NCBI RefSeq assembly: GCF_041435355.1
Contig: NZ_CP108442.1
Location: 62,001-126,000 of the forward strand
Source of the DNA: Streptomyces sp. NBC_01276
GTDB lineage: Bacteria > Actinomycetota > Actinomycetes > Streptomycetales > Streptomycetaceae
Direction: 5' to 3'
Length of the DNA stretch: 64,000 nucleotides
In this document: positions 42,501 through 52,800 of the stretch, piece by piece
How the letters are laid out: the number at the start of each line of letters is the position of its first letter
Numbering within the stretch: position 1 is the first letter of the stretch
The notes under the pieces: model-generated
The model's database searches: none
Told to the model about the DNA's origin: nothing
What the model saw: the letters and a program-made list of their open reading frames with translations, nothing else
Program-made: the position numbers and the translations under genes

Positions 42501-43731
42501 CGTGCCGCATCGCCTCGACCATCTTGATGATCCCGCCCACCCCGGCCGCCGCCTGGGTGTGCCCGATGTTCGACTTCAGCGACCCCAGCCACAACGGCCG
42601 GTCGGCCGAGCGCCCCCGCCCGTACGTGGCCAGCAGCGCCTGCGCCTCGATCGGATCACCCAACCGCGTCCCCGTACCGTGCGCCTCCACCACGTCCACA
42701 TCGCCCGCCGACAACCCCGCACCCGCCAACGCCTGCTCGATCACCCGCTGCTGCGCCGGACCGTTCGGAGCCGTCAGACCATTCGAAGCACCGTCCTGAT
42801 TCACCGCCGATCCCCGCACCACCGCCAACACCGGATGCCCATTGCGCCGGGCATCCGACAGACGCTCCACCAACAGCATCCCCACGCCCTCGCCCCAGCC
42901 CGTTCCGTCGGCCTCGGCGGCGAAGGACTTGCAGCGGCCGTCCACGGCGAGGCCCTGCTGACGGCTGAACTCGGTGAACATGCCGGTGGCGGCCATGATG
43001 GCGGCCCCGCCCGCGAGGGCCATCGTGCACTCGCCCTGCCGCAGGGCCTGGACCGCCAGGTGCAGGGCCACCAGCGAGGAGGAGCACGCGGTGTCCACCG
43101 TCACCGCGGGGCCTTCGAGGCCGAAGGTGTACGACACCCGGCCGGACGCGACGCTGGGGGCGGTGCCGGTGAGCAGGAAGCCCTCCAGCTCTTCCCGGGT
43201 GTCGCCGCTGCCCGCGTAGCCCTGGTAGGCGAGGCCGACGAAGACGCCGGTGCGGGATCCCTTGACGGAGGTGGGGGCGATGCCGGCCCGCTCGAACGCC
43301 TCCCAGGCCACTTCGAGGAGCAGCCGCTGCTGCGGGTCGGTGGCGAGGGCCTCGCGGGGTGACATGCCGAAGAAGCCGGGGTCGAAGCGGCCCGCGTCGT
43401 GCAGGAACCCGCCCTCGCGGGTGTAGCACTTCCCGGGCTTGCCCGGGTCCGGGTCGTACAGCCCTTCGAGGTCCCAGCCCCGGTCGGCGGGGAAGCCGGT
43501 GACGGCGTCCGAGCCGCTCTCGACCAGCCGCCAGAGCGCTTCGGGGCTGTCCACCTGCCCGGGGTAGCGGCAGCTCATCGCCACGATGGCGATCGGCTCC
43601 TGGTCCTTGGCCTCCACCTCGTGGAGACGGCGCCGTGTCTGCTTGAGGTCCGCCGTCACCCGCTTGAGGTAGTCCAGCAGTTTCTGTTCGTTCTCGTTCT
43701 GGCCGCTGAGGGCGTCGTGCTGGTTCTGCAT
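33562..43731 (-). CDS. Type I PKS, last two modules with thioesterase (KS-AT-KR-ACP-KS-AT-KR-ACP-TE)
   Basis: A 3389-residue synthase. The N-terminal coiled-coil docking peptide (EQKLLDYLKRVTADLKQTRR) is followed by KS1 (Cys216 in TACSSS), AT1 (Ser672 in GHSVGE, HAFH motif, malonyl type), KR1 (Tyr1336; GVWGAGGQ, no LDD, A-type), ACP1 (Ser1507), KS2 (Cys1738), AT2 (Ser2196 in GHSQGE; ASH at about 2297-2299 in the VDLASHCAQVE motif, methylmalonyl type), KR2 (Tyr2889; WGSG, A-type) and ACP2 (Ser3059). The TE has Ser3247 in GYSSG and His3366 in GDHYTLM. It adds the last two units and releases the chain, probably as a macrolactone. An EAP-rich repeat lies in the KS2-AT2 linker. KS and ACP motifs are intact, so both modules should work. 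83 bases separate it from the upstream PKS gene. Confidence 0.95.
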   Translation of the reverse strand: MQNQHDALSGQNENEQKLLDYLKRVTADLKQTRRRLHEVEAKDQEPIAIVAMSCRYPGQVDSPEALWRLVESGSDAVTGFPADRGWDLEGLYDPDPGKPGKCYTREGGFLHDAGRFDPGFFGMSPREALATDPQQRLLLEVAWEAFERAGIAPTSVKGSRTGVFVGLAYQGYAGSGDTREELEGFLLTGTAPSVASGRVSYTFGLEGPAVTVDTACSSSLVALHLAVQALRQGECTMALAGGAAIMAATGMFTEFSRQQGLAVDGRCKSFAAEADGTGWGEGVGMLLVERLSDARRNGHPVLAVVRGSAVNQDGASNGLTAPNGPAQQRVIEQALAGAGLSAGDVDVVEAHGTGTRLGDPIEAQALLATYGRGRSADRPLWLGSLKSNIGHTQAAAGVGGIIKMVEAMRHGVLPKTLHAEEPSPHVDWSEGTVRLLTEPVAWGENGRLRRAAVSSFGVSGTNAHTIIEQAPPAPDAEEDPSGRDRTEPPGGPTPVAWTLSGRNGAALREQAERLLAHVLGLGDVSPVDVAHSLATSRAALEHRAAVVGTDLPGLVAGVKAVAEGTSAAQVVEGIGGRDGETAFLFSGQGSQRLGMGSELHASFPVFADAFDAVCSALDRHLERPLRSVVFGEDPELLDRTGYAQPALFAVEVALFRLVESWGVRPDFLAGHSVGEFAAAHVAGVLSLEDAAALVAARGRLMQALPAGGVMVAVEASEAEVRDLLSGFEGRAGIAAVNGPSSVVVSGAEDAVAAVVDRLAADGRKSKALSVSHAFHSPLMDPVLDEFRATLETVSFETPRVPVVSTLTGGPVSAEEFCSVDYWVRHVREAVRFADAVTALAGEGVATFLEIGPGGVLTAMAQAVLDDDEAAAIPVLRADRAEGQAVTTALAHLHVRGTPVDWTAVLAGQGARHVDLPTYAFQREHYWLEAAPAAGGRRTTVEEWQYDVTWKRLTDLSAGPATDPAADRAAATPDGHWLLVLPAGGPDHDSGAEALGAGLRDVLAAQGCPVTSLTVDGAEDRETLTARLREATDTTPPRTVVSLLALDERPVEGLSALAGGVAATLTLIQALGDAGVEAPLWCATRGAVSTSPDDHPVTAPGQAQVWGLGRVAALEHPGRWGGLVDLPPDREGPVPARIVAALAVGGPEDQLAVRADGVFARRLARAGRAGAQPAGEWRPRGTVLITGGTGALGGHVARLLAARGAEHLVLTSRRGPGAPGAEELRAELESLGTRVTLAACDVSDRDALSRLLTELTDTAGTAGPLTAVVHTAGVDTSALLADTDPAAFAAVLAAKAAAAVHLDELLDTLPGGPAELDAFVLFSSIAGVWGAGGQAAYSAANAHLDALAAARRARGLPATALAWGPWADAGMAAGPGIAENLRRRGLAPLAAESALTVLERAVARNATAVTVADVDWARFAPTFTVGRPSPLLADLPEVREAVSVRAGHPDGAEDTAGALRRALDRVDPAERDRTLVELVRAEAAAVLGHPGPEAVEPGRAFRDLGFDSLTAVELRNRLVKATGLRLPTTMVFDYPSALDLAGALLVELLGTADAPGSAAVPVRADDEPIAIVAMSCRYPGGVRSPEELWRLVDEGTDAMSVFPDDRGWDLDTLYHPDPDHPGTTYARAGGFLYDLADFDAAFFGISPREATAMDPQQRLLLETSWEAFERAGIDPASVRGSRTGVFVGSGYQDYVRRGLAVPEDVEGYLGTGNAASVASGRIAYTLGLEGPAVTVDTACSSSLVALHMAAQALRQGECELALAGGVTVMSSSGAFVEFSRQRALSADGRCKAYSADADGTGWGEGVGMLLVERLSDARRNGHRVLAVVRGSAINQDGASNGLTAPSGRAQQLVIRQALANAGLSTADVDAVEGHGTGTRLGDPIEASALLATYGRDRPADRPLWLGSLKSNIGHTQAAAGAGGIIKMVQALRHGTLPRTLHAEEPTPHVDWSAGAVRLLTEPVAWDPAERRPRRAAVSSFGMSGTNAHVIIEEAPEAPEAPEAPEAPRTVPRPPAGAAAVPLTLSARTGAALEQQAGRLAALLREDGTRPRDIGYALATTRTLLDERAVAVGEDRDELVAALESIASGGSHEFAVRGSAGSPAQPVFVFPGQGSQWAGMAIELLDTSPVFRDRITACGEALAPYVDWSLDDVLRGADGAPALDGPEVIQPVLWAVMVALAELWSACGVRPAAVVGHSQGEIAAAVVAGALTLEDGARLVARRSALLARLAGRGGMVSVPRSEAEVTGRLAPWEDRLAVAAVNGPRTVVVAGDPDALAELVDACAADGIQAKRVRVDLASHCAQVEEVRDDLAAELAPLVPSTPEIPFCSTVTGDMLDTAPDAAYWYGNLRRTVRFEQAVRRLRADGHRVFIEISPHPVLVYGLQDTLDDARTDGPAEAVVPTLTRSAGGARRFLASLGEAHAHGVPVDWTAVFGAPAGTPAELPTYPFQRQRYWLDAPDTAAQTAPAPQSAADAEFWAAVEREDLTSLAEELRFDEDTTLATALPALRAWHRGRRDEAATRAWRYRIGWKPVPDTAPPALTGRWLALVPRDRLEDPAVQLALDSLAAHGADTVRLAVTGDEDRHTLADTLREAGAGARGVLSLLALADQAHPGHPAVPLGLATTLLLVQALGDADVDAPLWCVTRGAVSTGPADPLRAVPQATVAALGRVVALEHPGRWGGLVDLPADVRATDTGTGRRLAAALGGATGEDQIAVRADGAHARRMLRATGTDTPAGPGWQPRGTVLVTGGTGFIGSRVAHWLATAGAEHLVLTSRRGPAADGADELRAELEALGARVTLAACDMADRTAVSALLDSLADLPPLSAVVHAAGIGTPALLADTTVAEAADVLGAKAAGAAHLDALLGDRELDAFVLFSSGAAAWGSGAQSAYAAANASLDALAEHRRARGLTATSIAWGAWGGGGMVDRAAEERLRLRGLDPMDPALAVLALRRAVEHGDTSVIVADVDWKRFLPGFTAARPSPLLGGLPEVARLLAAEETGADAGSDGEPLLVRRLTGLPATERDAAALEFVRSEAAAVLGHPSADAVRERHVFLELGFDSLTAVRLAKRLGRATGLKLPSTLVFDHPTPAAVTTRLLALLAEASGGSRGAGPAARDEQDDLLVGLYRRAGELGRLSEGIGMLTAAARLRPVFDAESAADHGPVPVRLAHGDEGPQLICFGPYMAPSGVHQYARFAAAFGGRRTVWALPEPGFGPGEALPRDVAALVEVHVRAVADCAGEEPVVLVGYSSGGWVAHAVACRLEELGRPVEGIVMLDSFTRDQGMADRFQSAVVREQSERFDFISAPGTQLTAMGGYLALFEDWDAPVAKAPTLVVRAEDRVADGEEGTDDRPPAPGHAQQVTEVPGDHYTLMERHAPSTATAVDEWVLKLS
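37719..37761 (-). repeat. 9-bp tandem repeat in a KS-AT linker
   Basis: About four copies of GGTGCTTCC encode a Glu-Ala-Pro repeat (EAPEAPEAPEAP) after the KS2 domain of the last PKS. It is in frame, and copy number could vary without loss of function. Confidence 0.75.
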
Positions 43732-43814
43732 GTGTGGTTCACCCGCCGGGAAGTGTCAGTGGAGTGGTGCGGTGGTGCGGGCCGCGAAGGTGTGCACCGT
43801 GGTGGTCCGGGTGC

Positions 43815-46800
43815 TCAGGCGCCGTCGAGCTCCTGGTCGATGAGCGCGAAGATGTCGTCGACGGTGGCGCTGCGCAGCCGCTCGTCGGACGCCTCGTCGG
43901 GCGGGGTGCCGCCGGCTGCCCCGTCGGCCGCGCCGCCGTCGCCGAGTGCTGCGAGCACGCCGTGCAGGCGGGCCCGGATCCGGGACCGGACCAGGTCGTC
44001 GTCGGCTCCGACGGCGGCGAGGGCCGTCTCGAACCGCTCGAGTTCGCCGAAGACCGCGAGGGCCGACGGGGCGGGTGCCCGGTCGGGTACGAGGTCGAGC
44101 CGGATCCGCTCGGCGAGGGCGGCGGGCGTCGGGTTGTCGAACACGAGGGTGGCCGGCAGCCGGAGTCCGGTGGCGGCGCCCAGCCGGTTGCGCAGCTCCA
44201 CCGAGGTGAGCGAGTCGAAGCCGAGCTGCTTGAACTCCCGGTTGCGGTCGACGTCGCGCGGGCCGCCGATGCCGAGCACCGCCGCCACCTGGGTGCGCAC
44301 CAGGTCGAGGAGGACGCCGTCCCGTTCGGGCTCGGACAGGGCGCCGAGCCTCTCGCGCAGCGCGGCGGCTCCGTCGGCCGCCACGGCCTCCCGGGCGGTG
44401 CGCCGGGCGGCCCGGCGGACCAGGCCGCGCAGGACCGCCGGGACCTCCCTCGCGGAATCCGGGCCGGCGGTGGGCGCGGTGGTGTCGAAGCGGACCGGCA
44501 CCGCGACGGCGTGTTCGCCGGTCCTGGCCGCGTCGAAGAGCGCCAGGCCCTCCTCGGCGCGGAAGGACACCAGTCCGGAACGGGCCATCCGCCCGCGTCC
44601 TCGCTCGTCCATCCCGGAGGCCATGCCGCTGTCGGCCCACGGGCCCCAGGCCAGGGCGGTGGCGGGCAGGCCGGCCGCCGCCCGGCGCTGGGCGAACGCG
44701 TCCAGGAACGCGTTGGCCGCGCCGTAGTTGCCCTGCCCGGCGCTGCCCAGGGTCGCGGCGACGGAGGAGAACAGGACGAACTCCGACAGGTCCAGGCCCC
44801 GGGTCAGCTCGTGGAGGTTGAGCGCGGCGTCCACCTTGGGGCGCAGTACGGCGTCCAGCCGGTCCGCGGTGAGCGTGGCGACCAGGCCGTCGTCGAGCAC
44901 CCCGGCCGCGTGGATCACCGCGGTCAGCGGCCGGTCGGCGGGGATCCCGGCCAGCAGTGCGGCGAGCGCGTCGCGGTCGGCGGCGTCACAGGCGGCCACC
45001 GTGACGGTCTCGGCGCCCCGCGCGAGCAGGTCGTCGCGCAGGGCGGCCGCTCCCTCGGCGGCCGGCCCGCGCCGGCCGGCGAGCAGCAGGTGGCGTGCGC
45101 CGTGGCGGTCCACCAGGTGGCGGGCCACCAGCCCGCCGAGGGCACCGGTGGCGCCGGTGACGAGTACGGTGCCGGAGGGGTCGGGTGCGGCGGGGACGGT
45201 GAGGACGAGCTTGCCGACGTGCCGGGCCTGGCTGAGGTGGCGCAGCGCGTCGGGTGCCCGGCGTACGTCCCAGCAGGTGACGGGGAGCGGGCGCAGCGCC
45301 CCGGTTTCGAACAGCGCCACCAGTTCGCGGAGCATGGCGCCGATGCGTTCGGGTCCGGCCTCGATGGTGTCGAAGGCGGTGTACGCGGCGCCCCGGTGTC
45401 CGGCCGCGACCCGCGCGGGGTCACGGACGTCCGTCTTGCCCATCTCCAGGAAGCGGCCGCCGTCGGTCAGCGTGCGCAGGGAGGCGTCCACGTATTCCCC
45501 GGCGAGGGAGTTGAGGACGACGTCCACACCACGGCCGCCGGTGGCGGTCAGGAACCGCTGCTCGAAGCCCAGGTCGCGGGACGAGGCGAGGTGCTCCTCG
45601 TCGAGGCCGTCCGCCCGCAGGGCGGCCCATTTGCCGGGTCCCGCGGTGCCGTACACCTCGGCGCCGAGGTGCCGGGCCAGCTGGGTCGCGGCCATGCCGA
45701 CGCCGCCCGCCGCGGAGTGCACCAGCAGGGTCTGCCCGGCCCGCAGGCCGGCCAGGTCGACGAGGGCGTAGTAGGCGGTCAGGAAGACGATCGGCACCGA
45801 CGCGGCCTCGGCGAACGTCCAGCCGTGCGGGATCCGCGCCACCATCCGGTGGTCGGCGACGGCGAGCGGGCCGAACGCCTCGGGGACCATGCCGAACACC
45901 CGGTCCCCCACCGCCAGTGCGGTGACCCCGGGGCCGGTCTCGCAGACGACGCCCGCGGCCTCGCTGCCCAGGGTGGCGGCCCCCGGATACATGCCGAGTG
46001 CGATGAGGGCGTCGCGGAAGTTGACGCCCGCCGCGCGCACGGCGATCCGGACCTGGCCCCGGCCGAGCGGGGCGGTGGCCGCGGGGTTCTCCGTCAGGGC
46101 GAGGTCGTCGAGGGTGCCGGTGGCGCCGGTGGCCCCCGTGGTCAGGCGCCAGGCGGTGGCTCCGGGAGCGGGCCGGAGGCTGTCGCCGGGTGACCGGCGG
46201 GCGAGCCGGGGGACGTACGCGGCGCCGTCGCGCAGCGCGAACTGGGGTTCGCCGGTGGCGAGCGCGGCGGGCAGGGCCCGGCCGGACGGGCCGTGGCCGT
46301 CGGGGTCGTCCGTGTCGACGAGGACCAGGCGTGCGGGATTCTCCGACTGGGCGGACCGTACGAGGCCCCAGAGGGCGCTCTGGGCCGGGTCGGTGACCGT
46401 GGCGCCGGGTGTGGGGGCGACGGCCCCCCGGGTGAGGAGGACCAGCCGGGCGTGCGCGGTCCGGTCGTCGCCGAGCCAGGTCCGCAGCGCTTCGAGGCCC
46501 TGCCGGGTCACCTCCCGTACGTCCTGCGCCGTACCGTCGCCGGTGGCGCGCGGGGCGGGCATCAGGACGGTGTGCGGGAGTCCGTCCGCGGCGCCGGGGG
46601 CGGCCAGGAGTGCGAGGAGACCCTCGTGGTCCTCGACCCGGGTGATGTCCGTGGTGGGTCCGGTTTCTCCCGGGGTGAGGGCGCGCCAGTCCATCCGGTA
46701 GAGGGTGTCCTGGTGCTCTGCCTGCCGTGCGGTGGACAGCCGGTCGGCGGTCACCGCCCGCAGCACGAGGGACTCCACGGAGGCGACCGGGCGGCCCGTG

Positions 46801-49800
46801 GCGTCGGCGACGAGGAGGGACACCGTGTCCGGGGCGGGTGAGGTCAGCCGGACGCGCAGGCCGGTGGCACCGGTGGCGTCCAGCCGTACGCCGCTCCACG
46901 CGAACGGGATCCGTCCCTGCCCGGTGTCCGGGAGCAGGCCGCCCAGGCCGACGGCGTGCAGGGCGGAGTCGAGCAGCGCCGGGTGGACGCCGAAGCCGTC
47001 GGCGGGGGTGTCCTGCGGCAGGGCGACCTCCGCGAACACCTCGCCGTCGCGCTGCCACACCGCGCGCAGGCCCTGGAACACCGGCCCGTAGCCGAAGCCG
47101 ATTTCCGTCAGCCGCTCGTAGTACCCCTCGGCGGGAACGGGCCGTGCGCCGGCGGGCGGCCACTGGGAAAGGTCCGCCGCCGGATCGGGCCGTACGGGCG
47201 CGGCCGCCGGCGCCTCCGTGGCGAGCACGCCGACGGCGTGCGTCGACCAGGGTTCGTCGGGACCCGCACCGTCCTGCCGGGAATGGACCCGCACGGGCCG
47301 GCGCCCGGTGTCGTCGGGTCCGGCGACGGTGACCTGGAGTTGGACGCCGCCTCGGGAGGGCAGGACGAGCGGAGCCTGGAGGGTGAGTTCGTCGACCCGG
47401 TCACAGCCGGTCTCGTCGGCGGCCCGGATCGCGAGGTCGACCAGCGCCGTACCGGGCAGCAGCACCGCTCCCATGACCTGGTGTTCCGCCAGCCAGGGGT
47501 GCGACGCGAGCGACAGCCGCCCGGTGAGGACGACGCCCTCGCCGTCGGCGAGGCCCACGGCGGCGCCGAGGAGCGCGTGGTCCGCCGTTCGCAGGCCGGC
47601 ACTCGCGAGGTCCCCGACCGCGGGGCGGGTGTCGAGCCAGTAGCGGGTGCGCTGGAAGGCGTAGGTGGGGAGGTCTACGGGCCGGGCGCCGCGTCCGGCG
47701 AAGACGGCGGTCCAGTCGACGGGCGTGCCGTGGACGTGGAGGTGGGCGAGGGCGGTCGTGACGGCCGTCGCCTCGGCGCGGTCGGTCCGCAGGAGGGGGA
47801 CGGTGACCGCGTGCTCGTCCAGGGAGTCCTGGGCCATCGCGGTCAGGACACCGCCGGGTCCGACCTCCAGGAAGGTACGGACGCCCAGATCGGCGAGGGA
47901 GGTGACCGCGTCGCCGAAACGGACCGCCTCGCGGACGTGGCGCACCCAGTACTCGACGGAGCAGAACTCCTCCGGCGACACCGGGCGGCCGGTGAGGGTG
48001 GAGACGACCGGCACGGCCGGGGCGTCGAAGGTGACCGTTTCCAGGGTCGTGCGGAAGTCGTCGAGCATCGGGTCCATCAGCGGGGAGTGGAAGGCGTGGG
48101 ACACGGAGAGCGCCTTCGTCTTGCGCCCGTCGGCCGCGAGGCGTTCGACGACCGCCGCGACGGCGTCCTGTGCGCCCGAAACCACCACGGCGGAGCGGCC
48201 GTTGACCGCGGCGATGCCCGCACGGTCCTCGAACCCGGCCAGCAGGTCCCGTACCTCTTCCTCCGAGGCCTGCACCGCGACCATCACCCCGCCCGTCGGG
48301 AGGGCCTGCATCAGCCGGCCACGAGCCGCCACCAGAGCCGCCGCGTCGTCGAGCGAGAACACACCCGCCACGTGCGCGGCGGCGAACTCACCCACCGAAT
48401 GACCCGCCAGGAGGTCCGGCCGGACACCCCAGGACTCCACGAGCCGGAACAGCGCCACCTCGACCGCGAACAACGCCGGCTGCGTATAACCGGTCCGGTC
48501 CAGCAGGTCGGCGTCCTCGCCGAACACCACACCCGCCAGGGGACGTTCGAGGTGCTGGTCCACATGGGCACACACCGCGTCGAACGCGTCCGCGAACACC
48601 GGGAAGGCCTCGTACAGATCACGCCCCATCCCCGGCCGCTGACTCCCCTGCCCCGAGAACAGGAACGCCGTCCGGTGGTCCGTGGCAGCGGTGCCACGGA
48701 GTGCCGGGGCCGCCGGTCCGGCCGTGTCGGGCGCCGCCAGTGCGCGCAGCGCCGGGAGGAGTTCCTCACGGTCGCTGCCGAGCGCCACCGCCCGGTGCTC
48801 CAGGGCGGCCCGGGTCGTCGCCAACGACAGGGCCACGTCGACGGGTTCGAGTTCCGGGTGGCCCTCGATGTGGGCGAGGAGGCGTTCGGCCTGGTCCCTC
48901 AGGGCTTCCGGGCTGGTTCCCGAGAGGAGCCACGGGACGACGCCCGGCGCGGGGCGCTTCCCGGCGGGGGCCGGGGGCTGTGGCGGGGCCTGCTCGATGA
49001 TGACGTGGGCATTGGTGCCGCTCACGCCGAAGGAGGAGATTCCGGCGCGGCGGGTGCGCTCGCCGTCGGCGGCCCAGTCGACGGCCGAGGTCAGGAGCCG
49101 GACCGAACCGGCCGCCCAGTCGACGTGCGGGGTCGGCGCGTCCACGTGCAGGGTCGCGGGGAGGACTCCGTGGTGCATGGCCTGCACCATCTTGATGATC
49201 CCGCCCACTCCGGCGGCGGCCTGGGTGTGCCCGATGTTCGACTTCAGCGAGCCGAGCCACAGGGGCTGGTCGCCCGGCCGGTCCTGGCCGTACGTGGCGA
49301 GGAGCGCCTGGGCCTCGATCGGGTCGCCGAGCCGGGTGCCCGTACCGTGGGCCTCCACCGCGTCCACGTCGGCGGCGGCCAGTCCGGCGTCGGCCAGGGC
49401 CTGCCGGATCACCCGCTGCTGCGCCGGACCGTTGGGCGCGGTCAGGCCGTTCGAGGCGCCGTCCTGGTTCACGGCCGATCCGCGCACCACCGCCAGAACC
49501 CGGTGGCCGTTGCGGCGCGCGTCGGACAGCCGCTCCACCAGCAGGAGGCCGACGCCCTCGCCCCAGCCCGTCCCGTCGGCGGCGGCCGCGAAGGATTTGC
49601 AGCGGCCGTCGGCGGCCAGTCCGCGCTGGCGGCTGAACTCGATGAAGGCGTTGGGGCTCGACATCACCGTCACGCCGCCGGCCAGGGCGAGGTCGCACTC
49701 GCCTCGCCGCAGGGCCTGGGCGGCGAGGTGCAGGGCGACCAGCGAGGACGAGCACGCCGTGTCCACCGTCAGCGTCGGCCCTTCGAGGCCGAGGGAGTAG

Positions 49801-52800
49801 GCGATCCGGCCGGAGACGACGCTGCCGGAGCTTCCGGTGCCGATGTAGCCCTCCAGGTCCTGCGGGACGCTGAGCAGGCGGGCCGCGTAGTCCTGGTAGC
49901 CGGAGCCGATGAAGACGCCCGTGCTGGTGCCCCGTAGCGAGGTGGGGTCGAAGCCGGCGCGCTCGAACGCCTCCCAGGAGGTCTCCAGGAGGAGTCGCTG
50001 CTGGGGGTCCATGGCGAGGGCCTCGCGGGGCGAGATCCCGAAGAACTGCGGGTCGAAGTCGGCGGCGTCGTAGAGGAAGCCGCCGTCCTTGGCGTAGGTG
50101 GTGCCGGGCCGGTCGGGGTCGGGGTCGTAGAGCGACTCCAGGTCCCAGCCCCGGTCCGTGGGGAAACCGCCGATCGCGTCGCGGCCGTCGGCGACCAGGC
50201 GCCAGAGGTCCTCGGGGGTGCGTACGTCGCCCGGGTAGCGGCAGCTCATGGCGACGATCGCGACGGGCTCGTCGTCCCCGCAGGTGCGGGCCGCGGCCGG
50301 CGGCCGGGGGGCGCCGGCGGTCTCCCCGGTGTCGGCCGCCGTCAGTTCGCCCAGCAGGTGTGCGGCGAGCACGGCCGGGGACGGGTGGTCGAAGACGAGG
50401 GTGGCCGGGAGGTGGACACCGGTGGCCTTGTTGAGCCGGTTGCGCAGTTCGACGGCGGTCAGGGAGTCGAAGCCCAGTTCGCGGAAGGCCCGGTCGGCGG
50501 CGACCGCGTCCGTGTCCTGGTGGCCGAGCACGGCCGCCGCCTCGCCCCGTACGAGTGCGAGGACCGCGCGGGTCCGCTCGGGCGCGGTCAGGGTGAGGGC
50601 CCGGCGGACGAACTCGGTTTGTTCGCCCCGGCCCGCCCCTCCCGGAGCCGAACCGGCGGCCGCTGTCACTGCGGCTGCCGTCAGGGCGGCGGCGGCCTCG
50701 GGGACCTCTCCGATCAGCGGGCTGGGCCGGAGCAGGGTGAAGGAGGGTGCGAAACGGTCCCAGGCGACGTCGGCGACCGTCACCGCCGTCTCGTCGCGGT
50801 CCAGGGTTCCGCGCAGCGCAGCGAGCGCCGACGCCGGGTCGAGGGCGGGCAGTCCGCGCTTGCGCAGCCGCTCCTCGGCGTCGCCGTCCTCGACCATTCC
50901 GCCGCCCGCCCACGGCCCCCAGGCGACGGCCGTGGCGGTGAGTCCCCGTGCCCGGCGGTGCTCGGCGAGGGCGTCGAGGGAGCCGTTCGCCACCGCGTAC
51001 GCCGCTTGCCCGGCCGCGCCCCACACTCCGGAGATCGACGAGAAGAGGACGAAGGCGTCCAGCGGGCGATCGCCGAGCAGGTCGTCCAGGTGGCGGGCAC
51101 CGGCCGCCTTGGCGGCGAGGACGTCCGCGAACCGCTCCGGCGTCGTCTCGGCCAGCATGCCGGGCGTGCCCACTCCGGCGGCGTGCACGACGGCGGTCAG
51201 CGGGTGCTCCCCGGGCAGTCCGTCGAGCAGTCGGGCCACCGCGGTCCGGTCGGCGATGTCGCAGGCCTCGATGGTGACCTGCGCTCCGCGTTCCTCCAGT
51301 TCGGCGCGGAGCGCTTCGGCGCCCGCCGCCGCCGCGCCGCGCCGGCTGGTCAGCACCAGGTGTGCCGCGCCGGCGTCGGCCAGCCAGCGGGCCACGTGCG
51401 CGCCCAGGGCTCCGGTGCCTCCGGTGATGAGCACGGTCCCGCGCGGCTGCCACCCGGCGGTCGTGCCGTGCGGCCCGGCGTCCGTCCGTGGGGAGCGGTG
51501 CAGCCTGCGTACGAAGACTCCAGCGGCCCGGACCGCCAGCTGGTCCTCGGCCGCGTGGGCCCCCGCGAGCGCCCCGGCGAAGCGCCGTGCGGCGCGGTCG
51601 TCCAGTACGTCGGGCAGGTCCAGCATTCCGCCCCAGCTGGCGGAGTGCTCCAGTGCCGCGGTGCGGCCGAGTGCCCAGACCTGTGCCTGGAGCGGGCTGC
51701 GCAGCGGGTCGGAGGGACCCGTCGACACGGCGCCCCGCGTCGCGCACCACAGGGGGGCGCCGAGGGTGGCGTCGTCCAGGGCCTGGACGAGCGCCAGGGT
51801 CGCGGCGAGTCCTTCGGGGAGCGCGGTGTGGACGGGGTGCGGCCGTTCGTCGACGGCGAGCAACGAGAGGACGCCGGCCACGGTCCCGCCGTCCACCGCG
51901 GTGCGCAGCAGGTCGGCGAGGTCCGCCCGTACGGTGCCCGGCTCCACGGGTACGGTGCGCACCCGTGCGCCGTGGTCGCGCAGGGCCCGCAGCGCGGCCG
52001 CCGCCCAGGGGTCGTCCGCCGGGTGTCCGGCGGGCAGCACGACGAGCCAGGTGCCGGGTAAGCGGATCTCGGTGGCCGCGGTCGCGGCGGGCTTCCAGAC
52101 CGTGCAGTAGCGCAGGCCGTCCAGGGTGGAGCGTTCGCGGTGCCTGCGCCGCCACAGGGTGAGCGCGGGCAGGACCGCGCTGAGCGGTGCGTCGTCCGCC
52201 AGGTCGAGCCGCTGCGCGAACGCTTCGAGGTCGGCGCTCTCCACGGCCTGCCAGAAACCGGCCTCCACCGGGTCCGCCGCCCCGGTTTCGGTCCGCTTCG
52301 CGGAGAAGGCCGTCCCCTCCAGCCAGTACCGGCGGCGCTGGAACGCGTAGGTGGGCAGGTCGGGGAGTACGGGGCTCGGAGCGCCGAGCAGGGCGTTCCA
52401 GTCGGGGGTGATGCCGTGGACGTGGAGCCGGGCCAGCGCGGAGGCGACCGCGAGGTCCTCGGGGCGGTCCGTGCGCAGGACCGGCAGGGTCACCGCCGTC
52501 TGCGTGTCGAGGAGGTCCCGGGCCAGGGCCGTCAGTACGCCGCCGGGACCGATCTCCAGGAACACCGACGCGCCGGCGTCCGACAGGGCGCCGACCGCGT
52601 CCGCGAAGCGCACGGCCCGGCGGACCTGACGCACCCAGTACTCGGCACGGGTGGCCTCTGCGGTGGTCATCGGGCGGCCCGTGACCGTGGACACCACCGC
52701 GATGTCGGGCTCGGAGAAGGTCACCTCCTCGGCGACCTTGCGGAAGTCGTCGAGCATCGGGTCCATGAGGGGCGAGTGGAAGGCGTGGGAGACGGTCAGC

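Noticed and set aside
35893..43362. Very long open frame antisense to the last PKS gene (about 2490 codons)
   Set aside because: Shadow of the GC-rich codon pattern; composition is Gly/Arg/Ala-rich with no domain. The minus-strand PKS domains are unmistakable.
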